Below are positions 1 through 8,651 of a DNA stretch of 25,683 nucleotides, piece by piece. A program made the position numbers and the translations under genes. The notes beneath the pieces were generated by a model. It saw only the letters and a program-made list of their open reading frames with translations. It did not search any database and was not told the DNA's origin. Numbering within the stretch: the stretch's first letter is position 1; each line of letters begins with the position of its first letter. Source of the DNA: a virus; IMG/VR virus record IMGVR_UViG_3300018080_000543, positions 1 through 25,683 of that record. One strand, given 5' to 3'.

Positions 1-1405
1 CATCAAGAAGATCAAAATAACGGCTAATTCCGCTAGAAGTTCTGTTTACACTCTTGATTTTTATTATTTCTTGACTCACTGCCAAGGGAACAATGCTGTA
101 GTCCTCTCCTGTGACCATTCTGTTTTGAGAATAATACATAGCGGGAGCATTTGCTCTTATAGAATCATTAGATTCTGAAGGAGAAGCGTTGTTTATAGAA
201 TACTTGAGTTCTACAGTAAGAGTCAGTGTTTCACGAGTTCCTGTTTTGCTTTGATAAGGTATAGAAAATGATATACCGGTCATATCTGAAGGTGTGATCA
301 AATAACTTCTATTATCACTTACCCTAAAGTATACTTTGAAATTCCCTTTGGGCAACTCTCCGAATACCCCATCTGAAAATACCAAACTTACACGATCATC
401 TACACGAGTTAAAACACTGTATATGTTTCTTATGTTCTTACTCAAACTGTTGTAGACAATATTGTTTCCTTCAATAGAATCCACTTTTGTCCATATTTCT
501 GACTCATTGCCTAGATTATCTAGTTTATAAAGCCATATATCAGAATTGTTTATGTTAGGAGTATCAATAGCCACGACTTGGCTTGTACTAGGTTGCGTGA
601 TAGAAAAATCTGCATTTTCTAGTCTTCCTTGTCTGAAGTATACAAAAAAACCGGTATTAGAACTGGTAAAACCCTGTCCATCATCTTTGTACAACATAGA
701 AAAATTGTTGCCTGGTATAGGCATTTCTTCGATTACTTTTCCGTCTGATATATCAGATGAAATTATTTCAAAATAAGTTGTTCTACCTCCTATGCTTTTG
801 GAAAATCCATACAAAGGAATGTCAGTGTTTATACTAGAAAACTTATACTGTTCCACACTGAGTCCTTCTACTATGTCTTTTTTATTAGGTCGTCCAATGG
901 TCCCGTTTACCGGAAGAGCAGCATTTAAAACCTTGATAAACTGTTCATTCCAAGAGGGATTCGTATCATCATTCCATAAAACAGTTTGTCCTGCTAGATT
1001 AACTCCATTAGTATCTACTACTGATTCCGTAGTAGAAACAGATTCTATTTTTAAATATCCGTGTGAAGGCTGTATTCTCTTGGGATTATAAGAGATGAGT
1101 CTAGCTAAACGAAGTATACTTTCTCTACGTTCAGCAAGTTCTAGAAAATTCTCACGAGCATTCAAATCTATTCTAAAGCTAAGATTCTGACCTAAAAATG
1201 CTATCAGATCAATGAGCGCAACATATTCACTGGATTCTACATAATCGTTGAAATCTTCAGGATAGTTATTTCTAAGATAGTTTATCATTACACGCCTGAG
1301 GTTTTCAAAGTCATAGCTTTGAAAATCAGCGTTGCTAAATGATTGATATATTTTTTTCCAGTCTTCTGCTAAGAGTAATTTATTTTGTCTTTGTGTAGAT
1401 GACAT
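1..1405 (-). CDS. gp6: Baseplate wedge protein gp6 (partial, C-terminus outside window)
   Basis: The start is the ATG at 1403-1405; about 468 codons are visible and the frame stays open to the left edge, so the C-terminal end is missing. The N-terminus (MSSTQRQNKLLLAEDWKKIY, then a stretch with SYDFENLRR, NYPEDFNDYVESSEY, FLGQNLSFRIDLNARENFL and ERRESILRLARLISYNPKR) is the pattern I know from gp6 of marine T4-like phages. In T4, gp6 dimers form the ring that holds the baseplate wedges together and drives the hexagon-to-star change on infection. It is the last visible gene of the minus-strand baseplate run, 54 bases downstream of gp25, with its own late-promoter-like ATAAATA just upstream. The ribosome site is weak (GGGA). 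Identity is by sequence pattern and gene order. Confidence 0.93.
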   Translation of the reverse strand, partial: MSSTQRQNKLLLAEDWKKIYQSFSNADFQSYDFENLRRVMINYLRNNYPEDFNDYVESSEYVALIDLIAFLGQNLSFRIDLNARENFLELAERRESILRLARLISYNPKRIQPSHGYLKIESVSTTESVVDTNGVNLAGQTVLWNDDTNPSWNEQFIKVLNAALPVNGTIGRPNKKDIVEGLSVEQYKFSSINTDIPLYGFSKSIGGRTTYFEIISSDISDGKVIEEMPIPGNNFSMLYKDDGQGFTSSNTGFFVYFRQGRLENADFSITQPSTSQVVAIDTPNINNSDIWLYKLDNLGNESEIWTKVDSIEGNNIVYNSLSKNIRNIYSVLTRVDDRVSLVFSDGVFGELPKGNFKVYFRVSDNRSYLITPSDMTGISFSIPYQSKTGTRETLTLTVELKYSINNASPSESNDSIRANAPAMYYSQNRMVTGEDYSIVPLAVSQEIIKIKSVNRTSSGISRYFDLLD

Positions 1406-1426
1406 AGCGTTTCCCGGTAGTTTATA

Positions 1427-1433
1427 TATTTAT
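1427..1433 (-). promoter_or_regulatory. T4-type late promoter for gp6
   Basis: The minus strand reads GATAAATATA in the gp25-gp6 gap, 22 bases before the gp6 start codon. It matches the core of the gp55-dependent late promoter (TATAAATA in T4, often ATAAATA in relatives). It lacks a -35 element, as late promoters do. AT-rich chance matches are possible, but placement ahead of a late gene supports it. Confidence 0.55.
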
Positions 1434-1459
1434 CGAATTTATAAACTACGTATAAAATA

Positions 1460-1906
1460 CTAATCCAGAAAACCTGCATCCTGATCGAATTTTAGTTTCA
1501 TTGACTCTGAAATATTATAAGGCAGATATGTTAATGTACATTCCACGATTATGCCATTTTCATAAGAATCCACTATTATAGAATCAACAGAAACACGAGG
1601 GTCATAATTTACAATGCCTGTTATATCAGCAGCAATCAATCTTTTGTTGTCATCTGTAAGAGGCTCAAAAAGTATATCCCATATTATTGTTCCAAACTGA
1701 GGATTCTCTAATTTCTCACCTCGCTTGATATGGAAATGGTTTAGTATGTCTTGCTTGATCAGTGATATATCATATAATTTATAATTTCCGCTTTTAGAAG
1801 CTACCGTGGAAATCCCTTTGTAAGCTTTGCTAGAAACTGGAATTGTCTCTGCTCGATTCCCTTCAATTACTATTTCTTGATATAATTTTTTTTCTGTGAT
1901 ACTCAT
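1460..1906 (-). CDS. gp25: Baseplate wedge protein gp25
   Basis: A 148-residue protein, close to the usual gp25 size (132 in T4). The centre carries the gp25/lysozyme-like-fold family signature: DISLIKQDILNHFHIKRGEK, then ENPQFGTIIWDILFEPLT and, near residue 107, NYDPRVSVDSI. The RGE..P.FGT..W...F pattern is shared by T4 gp25 and by type VI secretion TssE. gp25 joins the gp6-gp53 wedge core and contacts the sheath to trigger contraction. It lies 8 bases after the gp5-like gene and before gp6, the expected baseplate order. Only the N-terminal 30 residues are not family-typical. Confidence 0.95.
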   Translation of the reverse strand: MSITEKKLYQEIVIEGNRAETIPVSSKAYKGISTVASKSGNYKLYDISLIKQDILNHFHIKRGEKLENPQFGTIIWDILFEPLTDDNKRLIAADITGIVNYDPRVSVDSIIVDSYENGIIVECTLTYLPYNISESMKLKFDQDAGFLD

Positions 1907-1914
1907 AGTATTAC

Positions 1915-4512
1915 TTATCTGGTTGAACTATAATCTTCTAGAGGACCAGTAGCTAGTTTAGTGTCTATGATCGGGAAATCAAATTTTTCAGGAACTAGCC
2001 AATTTCTTCTCACAGTTTTAACATACAAATTACCGTTTACCTTAAAATTAGATATCTTTACCGTATCACTTTGATTTCCTCCTAGTATAGCAACTCGCCC
2101 TGTGCTAGGATTATAACCCCTAAAGAAACCTACATGACCGCCTGATCTAGTTCTACTCTTGAATACCACTATATCATTCGCTCTAACATTTTCCCAAGTT
2201 CTCCAGTTTATTTCTTGTGCATAAGAAGCGTATGCTTGTGAAGAAAGAGTTTTTAACGCTGCTATACCGGTATCTATTAGTGCCCAGCTAACAAACGCTG
2301 CACACCAAGGAGTTTTATCATCTTCAAACTCAAACCCACAGGCGCTATATGCTGTTAATATAAGAGAATTCCCAGGTTTACCTCGTTCTTTCCAATCAGA
2401 CTCAAGAGTGCCTTCTAGCAAAGAGTTTAATTCTAGAAATCCTTGACCTTGAGGTAATGGAGACTCAGGAGCCTGATACTGAACATAATTTCCTGCTACT
2501 GACCCTCCTCCAGGTGCTCCATAAAAACCAAATCCAGGATCAGACTCACCTGATATATCTCCGTAATCTGCTCCCGTCATTCTAGTAGATGCCAACGAAT
2601 CATTTAGTGTTTCTGTGTCTTCGACAGGAGGACTAACAGAAGGATTTCTCAGTATTGTCCTAGGTACATAAACAAAGCCATCAACAGTAGATCCTAGTGC
2701 TTGATTTGCAGCATTAAGTGTTTCAATCTCAGTTATAGATTCTGTGCCTAGTTCATACAACCCAGCCTTTTCTGAGGTTTCTACAGTTCTAATACCTGGA
2801 GGTTGATCAGTTTTCTTGAAGGTGTCGCTTTGTGGAGGTCTAAATGACTGTATCTGCTCTAGTCCTGCTCGTGTTTTATCAGGTTTGTAGGATTCAGGAT
2901 CATTGCTTTCATGCTCATACCAAGGCTCGTGCTGAGGTATACGTGCTGTGTGTGCAGCACGAACAGGATCAACTGCAGGCTCAGGTGCAGGAGTCTCAGG
3001 ATACTCTGCTAGTTCCGCTGATTCTGCAGCAGGTCCATTCATGTGTATCTGCGGTGCTGTTTCTATGTGATTGCCGCCACTGTTTATGTGGCTCGAACTG
3101 CCTGAAGTGATTCTAGTCTTTCCCGTAGTGTCTGTGTCTAGGTTTCCTTCTGTGGTGATGCGCGTATTTTCAACTGCTTTAAGTTGAAAATTTGCACCCG
3201 TGTACATTCTTATATCGCCGTCTTGTGCTTCTATACCCATTATATCCTTGGATTCTATGTTCATCCTGGCTGCTGATAGCATACACATATCTTCCCTGGA
3301 TATATTAGTCATAGTCAGTTCTGCATAGTTGCTTATGTAACCCGCTGAATTCGAAGTTATATTACCGCCAGCATTGCTGGCAATAAAATCACCAGTCGTC
3401 AAACTATAACTACTACCTACATCAGTTCTTGATTCGTTTCCTACTACTAGATTGAAATTCTCTCCCGCAGAAAGATTGATATCTCGATCTGCTGTAAAAT
3501 TTAAATCTTGTGCAGAATGTACACTAATGCTGTCTTGTGCATAGATGTCTATTTTTCCGTTAGATGTTAGTTCTATCCATGAAGTGCCTGCAGCATTCGC
3601 TATGTATATTAGATCTTCTGAATTATGAAGTAGTATCTGATGTCCTGTACGAGTGCGTATCCTGACCAGCTCATTCATAGGAATGGTAACATCACCGCCA
3701 GTTTCACCTGCTCTGAGATCTGCATACTCGCTTGGACTATCTGCGGCTGGTCCTTTTCTAAGATACTTGTCATCACCGTCATCAAATACCATGCTAGATC
3801 CTCCCAGACGGCTGGCGAACACACGAGTTTTTACTTCTTTTGGTCCAACTGGTGCTTTTGGTGCAGATTTTCGCTTGTCAACCGGACCTGGCGTAGATAT
3901 CCCGAATACCCCCGAAGGCACTTCTCGCCTGGCGCTAGATGAAGAATACCCTCTTACTTCATCTTCATCTAACCCTTGTTCTATAAGCTTTTTTAAAAAA
4001 TCATCCCTGACAGGTTTGGTATACTTTGTAGGTGCATTTCTTGCAGATTTCTGTGTTTTCTTGTTATACTCCCCCACGGGCAACTTTTTACCAGTATCTT
4101 GATTGTTTAATGTGCTAGCAACCCAGGGATCAGGAACGGTAAAGTTCATGTAAGTATCTTGAGCACACCCAAACCAGTACCCTCGACCTAGATTACCTTC
4201 TATGAATAATACTAAAACAATAGTACCCACATCAGGAGGAACAAACCACATCCCTGCTGCTTTTTGTGTGGAATTAAAATCATCATTATCAGAACTAGCA
4301 CTAACAGGCGTAACACTATAAAACGGTGATAGATATTTTACCTTTACAATCTGTCCTGTTCTCTCAGCTTGGTTGCCCGACGTTGTATGTTTTAATAACT
4401 CCACTTCTAGTGTTCCCATATTTCTAGGATCTAGGTGTGAAACTACTATGGCTTCATACGGGCCCGGTGAACGTCGGTTTTTAAACTCCGAAGGTCTAGA
4501 ATCTAAGCTCAT
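1915..4512 (-). CDS. gp5: gp5-like baseplate hub spike with C-terminal Cys/His peptidase-type lysin
   Basis: An 865-residue protein. Residues about 15-120 form the gp5/VgrG-like OB fold (SPGPYEAIVVSHLDPRNMG, then MWFVPPDVGTIVLVLFIEGN and GYWFGCAQD). Residues about 280-490 are a repetitive beta-strand stretch (TGHQILLHNSEDLIYI, IDIYAQDSISVHSAQDLNF, INLSAGENFNLVVGN) like the trimeric gp5 needle. A Pro/Glu-rich linker (about 500-690) leads to a CHAP/NlpC-P60-like domain at about 695-840: TPWCAAFVSWAL with C737 as likely nucleophile, GGHVGFF with H793, and LGGNQSD with N813. T4 gp5 instead has a muramidase in mid-protein, so cell-wall cutting here would be by a peptidase or amidase at the far C-terminus. 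The start overlaps the previous stop (ATGA), showing translational coupling to the hub gene. Confidence 0.88.
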   Translation of the reverse strand: MSLDSRPSEFKNRRSPGPYEAIVVSHLDPRNMGTLEVELLKHTTSGNQAERTGQIVKVKYLSPFYSVTPVSASSDNDDFNSTQKAAGMWFVPPDVGTIVLVLFIEGNLGRGYWFGCAQDTYMNFTVPDPWVASTLNNQDTGKKLPVGEYNKKTQKSARNAPTKYTKPVRDDFLKKLIEQGLDEDEVRGYSSSSARREVPSGVFGISTPGPVDKRKSAPKAPVGPKEVKTRVFASRLGGSSMVFDDGDDKYLRKGPAADSPSEYADLRAGETGGDVTIPMNELVRIRTRTGHQILLHNSEDLIYIANAAGTSWIELTSNGKIDIYAQDSISVHSAQDLNFTADRDINLSAGENFNLVVGNESRTDVGSSYSLTTGDFIASNAGGNITSNSAGYISNYAELTMTNISREDMCMLSAARMNIESKDIMGIEAQDGDIRMYTGANFQLKAVENTRITTEGNLDTDTTGKTRITSGSSSHINSGGNHIETAPQIHMNGPAAESAELAEYPETPAPEPAVDPVRAAHTARIPQHEPWYEHESNDPESYKPDKTRAGLEQIQSFRPPQSDTFKKTDQPPGIRTVETSEKAGLYELGTESITEIETLNAANQALGSTVDGFVYVPRTILRNPSVSPPVEDTETLNDSLASTRMTGADYGDISGESDPGFGFYGAPGGGSVAGNYVQYQAPESPLPQGQGFLELNSLLEGTLESDWKERGKPGNSLILTAYSACGFEFEDDKTPWCAAFVSWALIDTGIAALKTLSSQAYASYAQEINWRTWENVRANDIVVFKSRTRSGGHVGFFRGYNPSTGRVAILGGNQSDTVKISNFKVNGNLYVKTVRRNWLVPEKFDFPIIDTKLATGPLEDYSSTR

Positions 4513-6725
4513 AATCCTGCTCCATAACTAGCAGTTTTATCAGCAGATACTTCTGTGTTTTGTTCTTCTTCTACTACCCTGGTATCATTGGGTATACCTT
4601 CTGATTGCGCAGACTGCGACTGTGTTTCTAGACTGCATGAATTGGTTGTAGCTACTTCATCTTGTAGAGGTCTTCTGACTAGTTCTAGCACTTGTTTAAA
4701 TTGTCCTTTTTGGAATGTATTTTCTACTTTTATCACACGATATAATCCGCTAAAAGACGTAACAGGAAGAGCATACTGCTCAGGAAATACCATTCGCCCC
4801 GAAGAGTTATAATCAATAGGAGTTTTAAAATTTATCACCACGTCTACTTCACCATTTTGATAATTCATAGCACCATCTTTGGTTAAAGCAGGATTTATGT
4901 CGTCAGGCATACTGTTATAGTTGCCTAGTCCTGTGTCGGATATATAATAAGGGTCACCCATTATTGTAAGATTCAGAGTTATCAAATCAACTCGACTGTT
5001 TATAACAGCTTCATTAAATCTTCTAGCTACTTCTACTTCAGGACTAGTAGCATCACTGCCGCCTTCGAACCCATTGTCTATATCATGCTTTTCTGAAGCA
5101 AATGATATTCCTGCTGTGGGAACTGTGCATTCTTGTCCTTTGTCAGGAACTAATCCCACAGGTTTTTCCTCAGTAGATCCTGACTTTACTTCTTTTTTAT
5201 TTCCCGCAGATCCTTTATAGTTGTCTGGTGCTATAGCTTGATAATAAGCATTGTTTATTACAATAGAAAAATCTAGTATATCTTCGTTTTTTCCTGTATA
5301 TATATAATTGTATTCTTTTGCAGCAGCATTTTTCCTTGATTCTATGCCCACAGAAGGTTTAGTAACACTAGAGAAAGCCGAGCTATGCACGTAGTAAGGC
5401 ATTACTATATAAACAAACAACTTGGGATGCTCTCCGGATCTTTTTAGAGTTTCTTCATCCGGAACAATATAGGTGTGAGTTTGTATTCGATACCAAGGAA
5501 GATTTCCATTATTTTCTTCTACAGGAGCAGTTGCCGCCGATTGCCCGTATTCAGTCATAATAATCATTTCTTCTATGACTTTTTCCATGGTTGTACCCTG
5601 AGGGAATGTAAACTCACCTACATCCTTGTTTACTGTAACATTTTTATCATCAAATATAGCTTTTACACCGTCATAGACTTCGTTGGTTTTTCCAAATGGA
5701 GTGTCTCCTTTTTGTATGAAATCAAAATTGAACTTAGACAAGCCTATTTGATTGGTTCTAGACTCATCATTGGCTAATTCTCTTATTTTTTCTACGATAC
5801 CTGACTGTGTTTGTGCAGTTGCTTGCACTTGCTCCTGATCTTGATTTTCACTAGCTGCTTGATCTTCTTGTTGTGATATAACCATCTGTAGATCTTCTAG
5901 AGAACTAGGGAATAACACAATGTATTCGTCTTTTCGTATCAACGCATCGTTCTGATTTTTTTCTTCTAGATTATCATTGATGTTTTTTGTTAGACTTTTT
6001 TCGCCCGTTTCTAGTGCCGTAGATATATTATTTCCTTTTATAGTCACATCATGTTTGATTGTTTGAGCACTTTCCCCTAGTGCTTGCTCGTTCCAAGGAA
6101 AAGCATTAACTGTATACTTCGAACCTCCTTCGGTTACTTCGAACTCGATGTTCGAAAACTTCATAGGAATAACTCGACGAGTTTGAAAACTACTTTCTAC
6201 TACAGGAACTCTAGAATTATCTGTATATCCCACGAACTCTAGAAACAATGCATAAGGTGCACGATTATAATTTTCATATCCTGCTTTGATAGCTGCTAGT
6301 TGCAGAGTTTGTAAAAATAAACCCATGCTATAAGGTTCATAGACTTCAAACTTGAGTGAAAGTGCATTGCTTACCCTAGTAACTTCCGTGGGAGCTATTA
6401 TAGTTTCTATTTCTACATTATCTATAAAATAATCAAACTGTGAATTGTCTTGAACTTCATAAGCAGTACGAACTTTGTTTTCTGTTCCTCCACTGGATTT
6501 AAAAACCACAACTCGAGGCTTTGTAATACGATATGTACCTGCGGGATTATTTACTTCATCAGGAGTCAGACAAGCCAGTGTAAACACATAGTTAACACTG
6601 GAATATTTCCTTAGATAATTAGGTTGTTTAAGAGATATAAAATCCGTGATTGACACTTGATCAGCGGGCTTAGATGCTGCGGATGATTCAGATACTCGCT
6701 CACGATTTGATACAGTCACTGTCAT
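4509..6725 (-). CDS. Large baseplate hub protein (gp27 position)
   Basis: A 738-residue protein between gp53 and the gp5-like spike and translationally coupled to the spike (4-base ATGA overlap), the place where a hub subunit is expected. Visible stretches are FISLKQPNYLRKYSSVNYVF near the N-terminus, APYALFLEFVGYTD near residue 180, RRVIPMKFSNIEFEVTEGGS near 203 and VDVVINFKTPIDYNSSG near 640. These resemble an uncharacterised structural protein that sits beside gp5 in marine T4-like phages. The middle (about 235-340) is Glu/Gln/Asn-rich and probably flexible; the C-terminal 50 residues are low-complexity. It may replace T4 gp27, which anchors the spike, but it is about twice that length (T4 gp27 is 391), so extra domains are likely. 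The hub role is inferred mainly from position. Confidence 0.7.
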   Translation of the reverse strand: MTVTVSNRERVSESSAASKPADQVSITDFISLKQPNYLRKYSSVNYVFTLACLTPDEVNNPAGTYRITKPRVVVFKSSGGTENKVRTAYEVQDNSQFDYFIDNVEIETIIAPTEVTRVSNALSLKFEVYEPYSMGLFLQTLQLAAIKAGYENYNRAPYALFLEFVGYTDNSRVPVVESSFQTRRVIPMKFSNIEFEVTEGGSKYTVNAFPWNEQALGESAQTIKHDVTIKGNNISTALETGEKSLTKNINDNLEEKNQNDALIRKDEYIVLFPSSLEDLQMVISQQEDQAASENQDQEQVQATAQTQSGIVEKIRELANDESRTNQIGLSKFNFDFIQKGDTPFGKTNEVYDGVKAIFDDKNVTVNKDVGEFTFPQGTTMEKVIEEMIIMTEYGQSAATAPVEENNGNLPWYRIQTHTYIVPDEETLKRSGEHPKLFVYIVMPYYVHSSAFSSVTKPSVGIESRKNAAAKEYNYIYTGKNEDILDFSIVINNAYYQAIAPDNYKGSAGNKKEVKSGSTEEKPVGLVPDKGQECTVPTAGISFASEKHDIDNGFEGGSDATSPEVEVARRFNEAVINSRVDLITLNLTIMGDPYYISDTGLGNYNSMPDDINPALTKDGAMNYQNGEVDVVINFKTPIDYNSSGRMVFPEQYALPVTSFSGLYRVIKVENTFQKGQFKQVLELVRRPLQDEVATTNSCSLETQSQSAQSEGIPNDTRVVEEEQNTEVSADKTASYGAGL

Positions 6726-6728
6726 ATT

Positions 6729-7031
6729 CTAGTATCCTAAAAACTCTCTGAGTTTGCTTTCCCTGGGTAAAAAAATCTCAGTACCTGCAACAAAATCAAA
6801 CACGGGATCTTTGAGTATGTCCATGTTTCTCTGCGCAAATACCCACCATAATTTAGGAGATCCATACAAATCATAAGATAATAGATCCGGTCTGTACTGA
6901 TACTGAGGCTGTATGATGTACTTAGTATCGTTATCGCTAGATGGCACTGATCTTATTTTTAGTATATCTAGATACTGTGAATTAACAACCGGAGTAGATG
7001 AATACAAACTAGTAGATGCGTATTTTGCCAT
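6729..7031 (-). CDS. gp53: Baseplate wedge protein gp53
   Basis: A 100-residue protein with the gp53 signature in the middle: QYQYRPDLLSYDLYGSPKLW followed by WVFAQRNMD and DPVFDFVAGTEIFLP. In T4, gp53 (196 residues) has a LysM-like fold and clamps neighbouring wedges together; this copy is the short form that keeps only the LysM-like core. Its ATG shares one base with the stop of the upstream gene (TAATG), so the two are translationally coupled. Three bases separate its stop from the next start. Confidence 0.9.
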   Translation of the reverse strand: MAKYASTSLYSSTPVVNSQYLDILKIRSVPSSDNDTKYIIQPQYQYRPDLLSYDLYGSPKLWWVFAQRNMDILKDPVFDFVAGTEIFLPRESKLREFLGY

Positions 7032-7756
7032 TATATAAATCCTCCATTTTCCACATAATCACCGTCTATAAATGATTTTAAATTAAATTCGGACACTTTT
7101 GCACGTGAGTACACCGGTGAAACAGTAACAGCAATATCACTGCGAGTAGGAACCCATGCTACACCATTAGATGAGTCGAACTTTATTTCTGTACCGTCCA
7201 GCACTTTGCCTTTTACCTGAGTTCTTATAAAATCTACATCTGCGTTCATCTGCACTGAAAAGCTACGAATAGCCACAGGCACATCCGGGAACACGTAATC
7301 ACCGTATCCGTTCAGTCTTACTAGCACAGGCGGAGCACCGTTGTTAGGACTCTGTCCGTATGCCATCTTGGTTATCGAACGAAGGTAATGGACTGCTGCT
7401 ATCCAGTACTGCGCATCATCAGAATTTTGAACAATAAATTCCCCGGTTATAGTCATATCGTCAACCTGCGAGTTTTGATAACTCAGAAAAGGATAATTAC
7501 TATGTATGGGCTGTAACGGATTATAAGTAACAGAGTGATTTATCAATATAGTTGGGTTGTAGGGGAAAATTAATTTATCACCGGTATTAGACAAGGGTTT
7601 CAGTATATCTGTTCCTATGTATTCCGGAGGAACACTAAGACTCACTCTCCAGTCATATTCTTCTCCTACAAATCCTGCTGCTGCTTTTTTCTTTGTACTA
7701 GGCTCAGTTTCAGGAGGCTTGCGTAGATTTCTTACAAATGTATCAGTATTAGACAT
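7031..7756 (-). CDS. gp48: Baseplate tail-tube cap protein (gp48-like)
   Basis: A 241-residue protein. The stretch FPYNPTILINHSVTYNPLQP, then HSNYPFLSYQNSQVDDMTI, GEFIVQNSDDAQYWIAAVHY, PVLVRLNGYGDYVFPDVPV and WVPTRSDIAVTVSPVYSR is the pattern I associate with gp48 of marine T4-like phages, a tube-like protein that caps the hub and seeds the tail tube. gp54, a related tube initiator, is the main alternative, and only one of the pair is in this window. It is the first gene of the minus-strand baseplate operon. A good ribosome site (GGAG, 8 bases before ATG) fixes the start, and a late-promoter core lies 18 bases upstream. Confidence 0.8.
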   Translation of the reverse strand: MSNTDTFVRNLRKPPETEPSTKKKAAAGFVGEEYDWRVSLSVPPEYIGTDILKPLSNTGDKLIFPYNPTILINHSVTYNPLQPIHSNYPFLSYQNSQVDDMTITGEFIVQNSDDAQYWIAAVHYLRSITKMAYGQSPNNGAPPVLVRLNGYGDYVFPDVPVAIRSFSVQMNADVDFIRTQVKGKVLDGTEIKFDSSNGVAWVPTRSDIAVTVSPVYSRAKVSEFNLKSFIDGDYVENGGFI

Positions 7757-7773
7757 ATTTATCTCCTATACTG

Positions 7774-7780
7774 TATTTAT
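7774..7780 (-). promoter_or_regulatory. T4-type late promoter for the baseplate operon
   Basis: The minus strand reads CAATAAATACAG ahead of the first baseplate gene, with the ATAAATA core at 7774-7780. A second ATAAATA (7756-7762) lies between the ribosome site and the start codon and is less likely to act, because it would remove the ribosome site from the transcript. Its outermost base is also the first base of the divergent early -35 box. Confidence 0.6.
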
Positions 7781-7808
7781 TGACAAAATTAACCTAGTAT
7801 ATTATAAT
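7780..7808 (+). promoter_or_regulatory. Consensus sigma70-like promoter for gp55
   Basis: A perfect -35 TTGACA (7780-7785), a 17-base spacer and a perfect -10 TATAAT (7803-7808) lie 19 bases before the gp55 start codon. This is the ideal form for unmodified bacterial housekeeping RNA polymerase, so gp55 would be transcribed early. Confidence 0.88.
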
Positions 7809-7826
7809 AATGATCCAGGAGGACAC

Positions 7827-8651
7827 ATGAAAAAACAAAACTATCTAAACAACCGAGACTTGCTTACAGAAATACACAAATCCAAAAACAACTTTTCTAG
7901 TTTTACCAAGCCAGAATATGCGGACTATGATGCAATCGTGCATGATATATCAGAAATCAATCAAGATACCATCATTGCAGCAAAAAAATCAAAAGCTAAA
8001 TCACTAAAGCAACGAAATCTAGAACAAGCCCGACAAAAATATCCCAAGGCAAAAGCTTCAGACTTCGACGTTGATTATCAAACCATTGATAAACAAGATC
8101 TTGTATTTAGAGTAATGACATATGATCACATACCCGATGACCCTTCTAGAAAAAAGAATCCTAAATCTGACTCTGATTTCAAAATAAAATTGAACTTTCC
8201 CCCTTTTCAACACTTTAAATACAATGAAAATGATGAACTTGTGTGCGTGGGAAAAAGTCACTGGATAGGTGACATGGAACACGGGTATTTTTCTTCCGAT
8301 CATGCCCAGGCTACAGAAAAACTAGCACTAATGTGGATGAGACTGTGTGATCGTTATTCAACAAAAGCTAACTTTAGAGGTTATACTTATAACGATGAAA
8401 TGAAAGGTCAAGCTATACTACAACTAGCACAAATAGGACTACAGTTCGATGAATCAAAATCAGATAACCCATTTTCATACTATACTGCTGTTGTCACCAA
8501 TTCATTCGTTCGAGTGATAAATGTAGAGAAAAAGAATCAATCTATCAGAGATGATATACTAGAAATGAACAATCTCAATCCTAGTTACACACGCCAGCAC
8601 AACGAAGAGTGGCAATCATCACTTCGAAATCAAATCATCAACGATGCATGA
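7827..8651 (+). CDS. gp55: Late-transcription sigma factor gp55
   Basis: The start is the ATG at 7827, chosen because AGGAGG (7817-7822) stands just before it and a consensus promoter ends at 7808; a longer frame opening at 7617 would run through both and into the baseplate gene. The 274-residue product is longer than T4 gp55 (185), with a charged, probably flexible N-terminal half. The C-terminal half carries the sigma-like core: KLALMWMRLCDRYSTKANFR, then DNPFSYYTAVVTNSFVRVI and KKNQSIRDDILEMN, as in marine T4-like gp55. gp55 lets host polymerase recognise TATAAATA late promoters, several of which occur in this window. The last 8 bases overlap the next gene. Confidence 0.92.
   Translation: MKKQNYLNNRDLLTEIHKSKNNFSSFTKPEYADYDAIVHDISEINQDTIIAAKKSKAKSLKQRNLEQARQKYPKAKASDFDVDYQTIDKQDLVFRVMTYDHIPDDPSRKKNPKSDSDFKIKLNFPPFQHFKYNENDELVCVGKSHWIGDMEHGYFSSDHAQATEKLALMWMRLCDRYSTKANFRGYTYNDEMKGQAILQLAQIGLQFDESKSDNPFSYYTAVVTNSFVRVINVEKKNQSIRDDILEMNNLNPSYTRQHNEEWQSSLRNQIINDA

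Noticed and set aside
2844-4102. Plus-strand open frames opposite the gp5-like gene (88 to 149 codons)
   Set aside because: They lie antisense to a well-recognised structural gene, have no ribosome sites and resemble no family.
7617-7826. Longer N-terminus for gp55 starting at 7617
   Set aside because: It would run through the gp48-like gene, the consensus promoter and the ribosome site; the ATG at 7827 has AGGAGG right before it.
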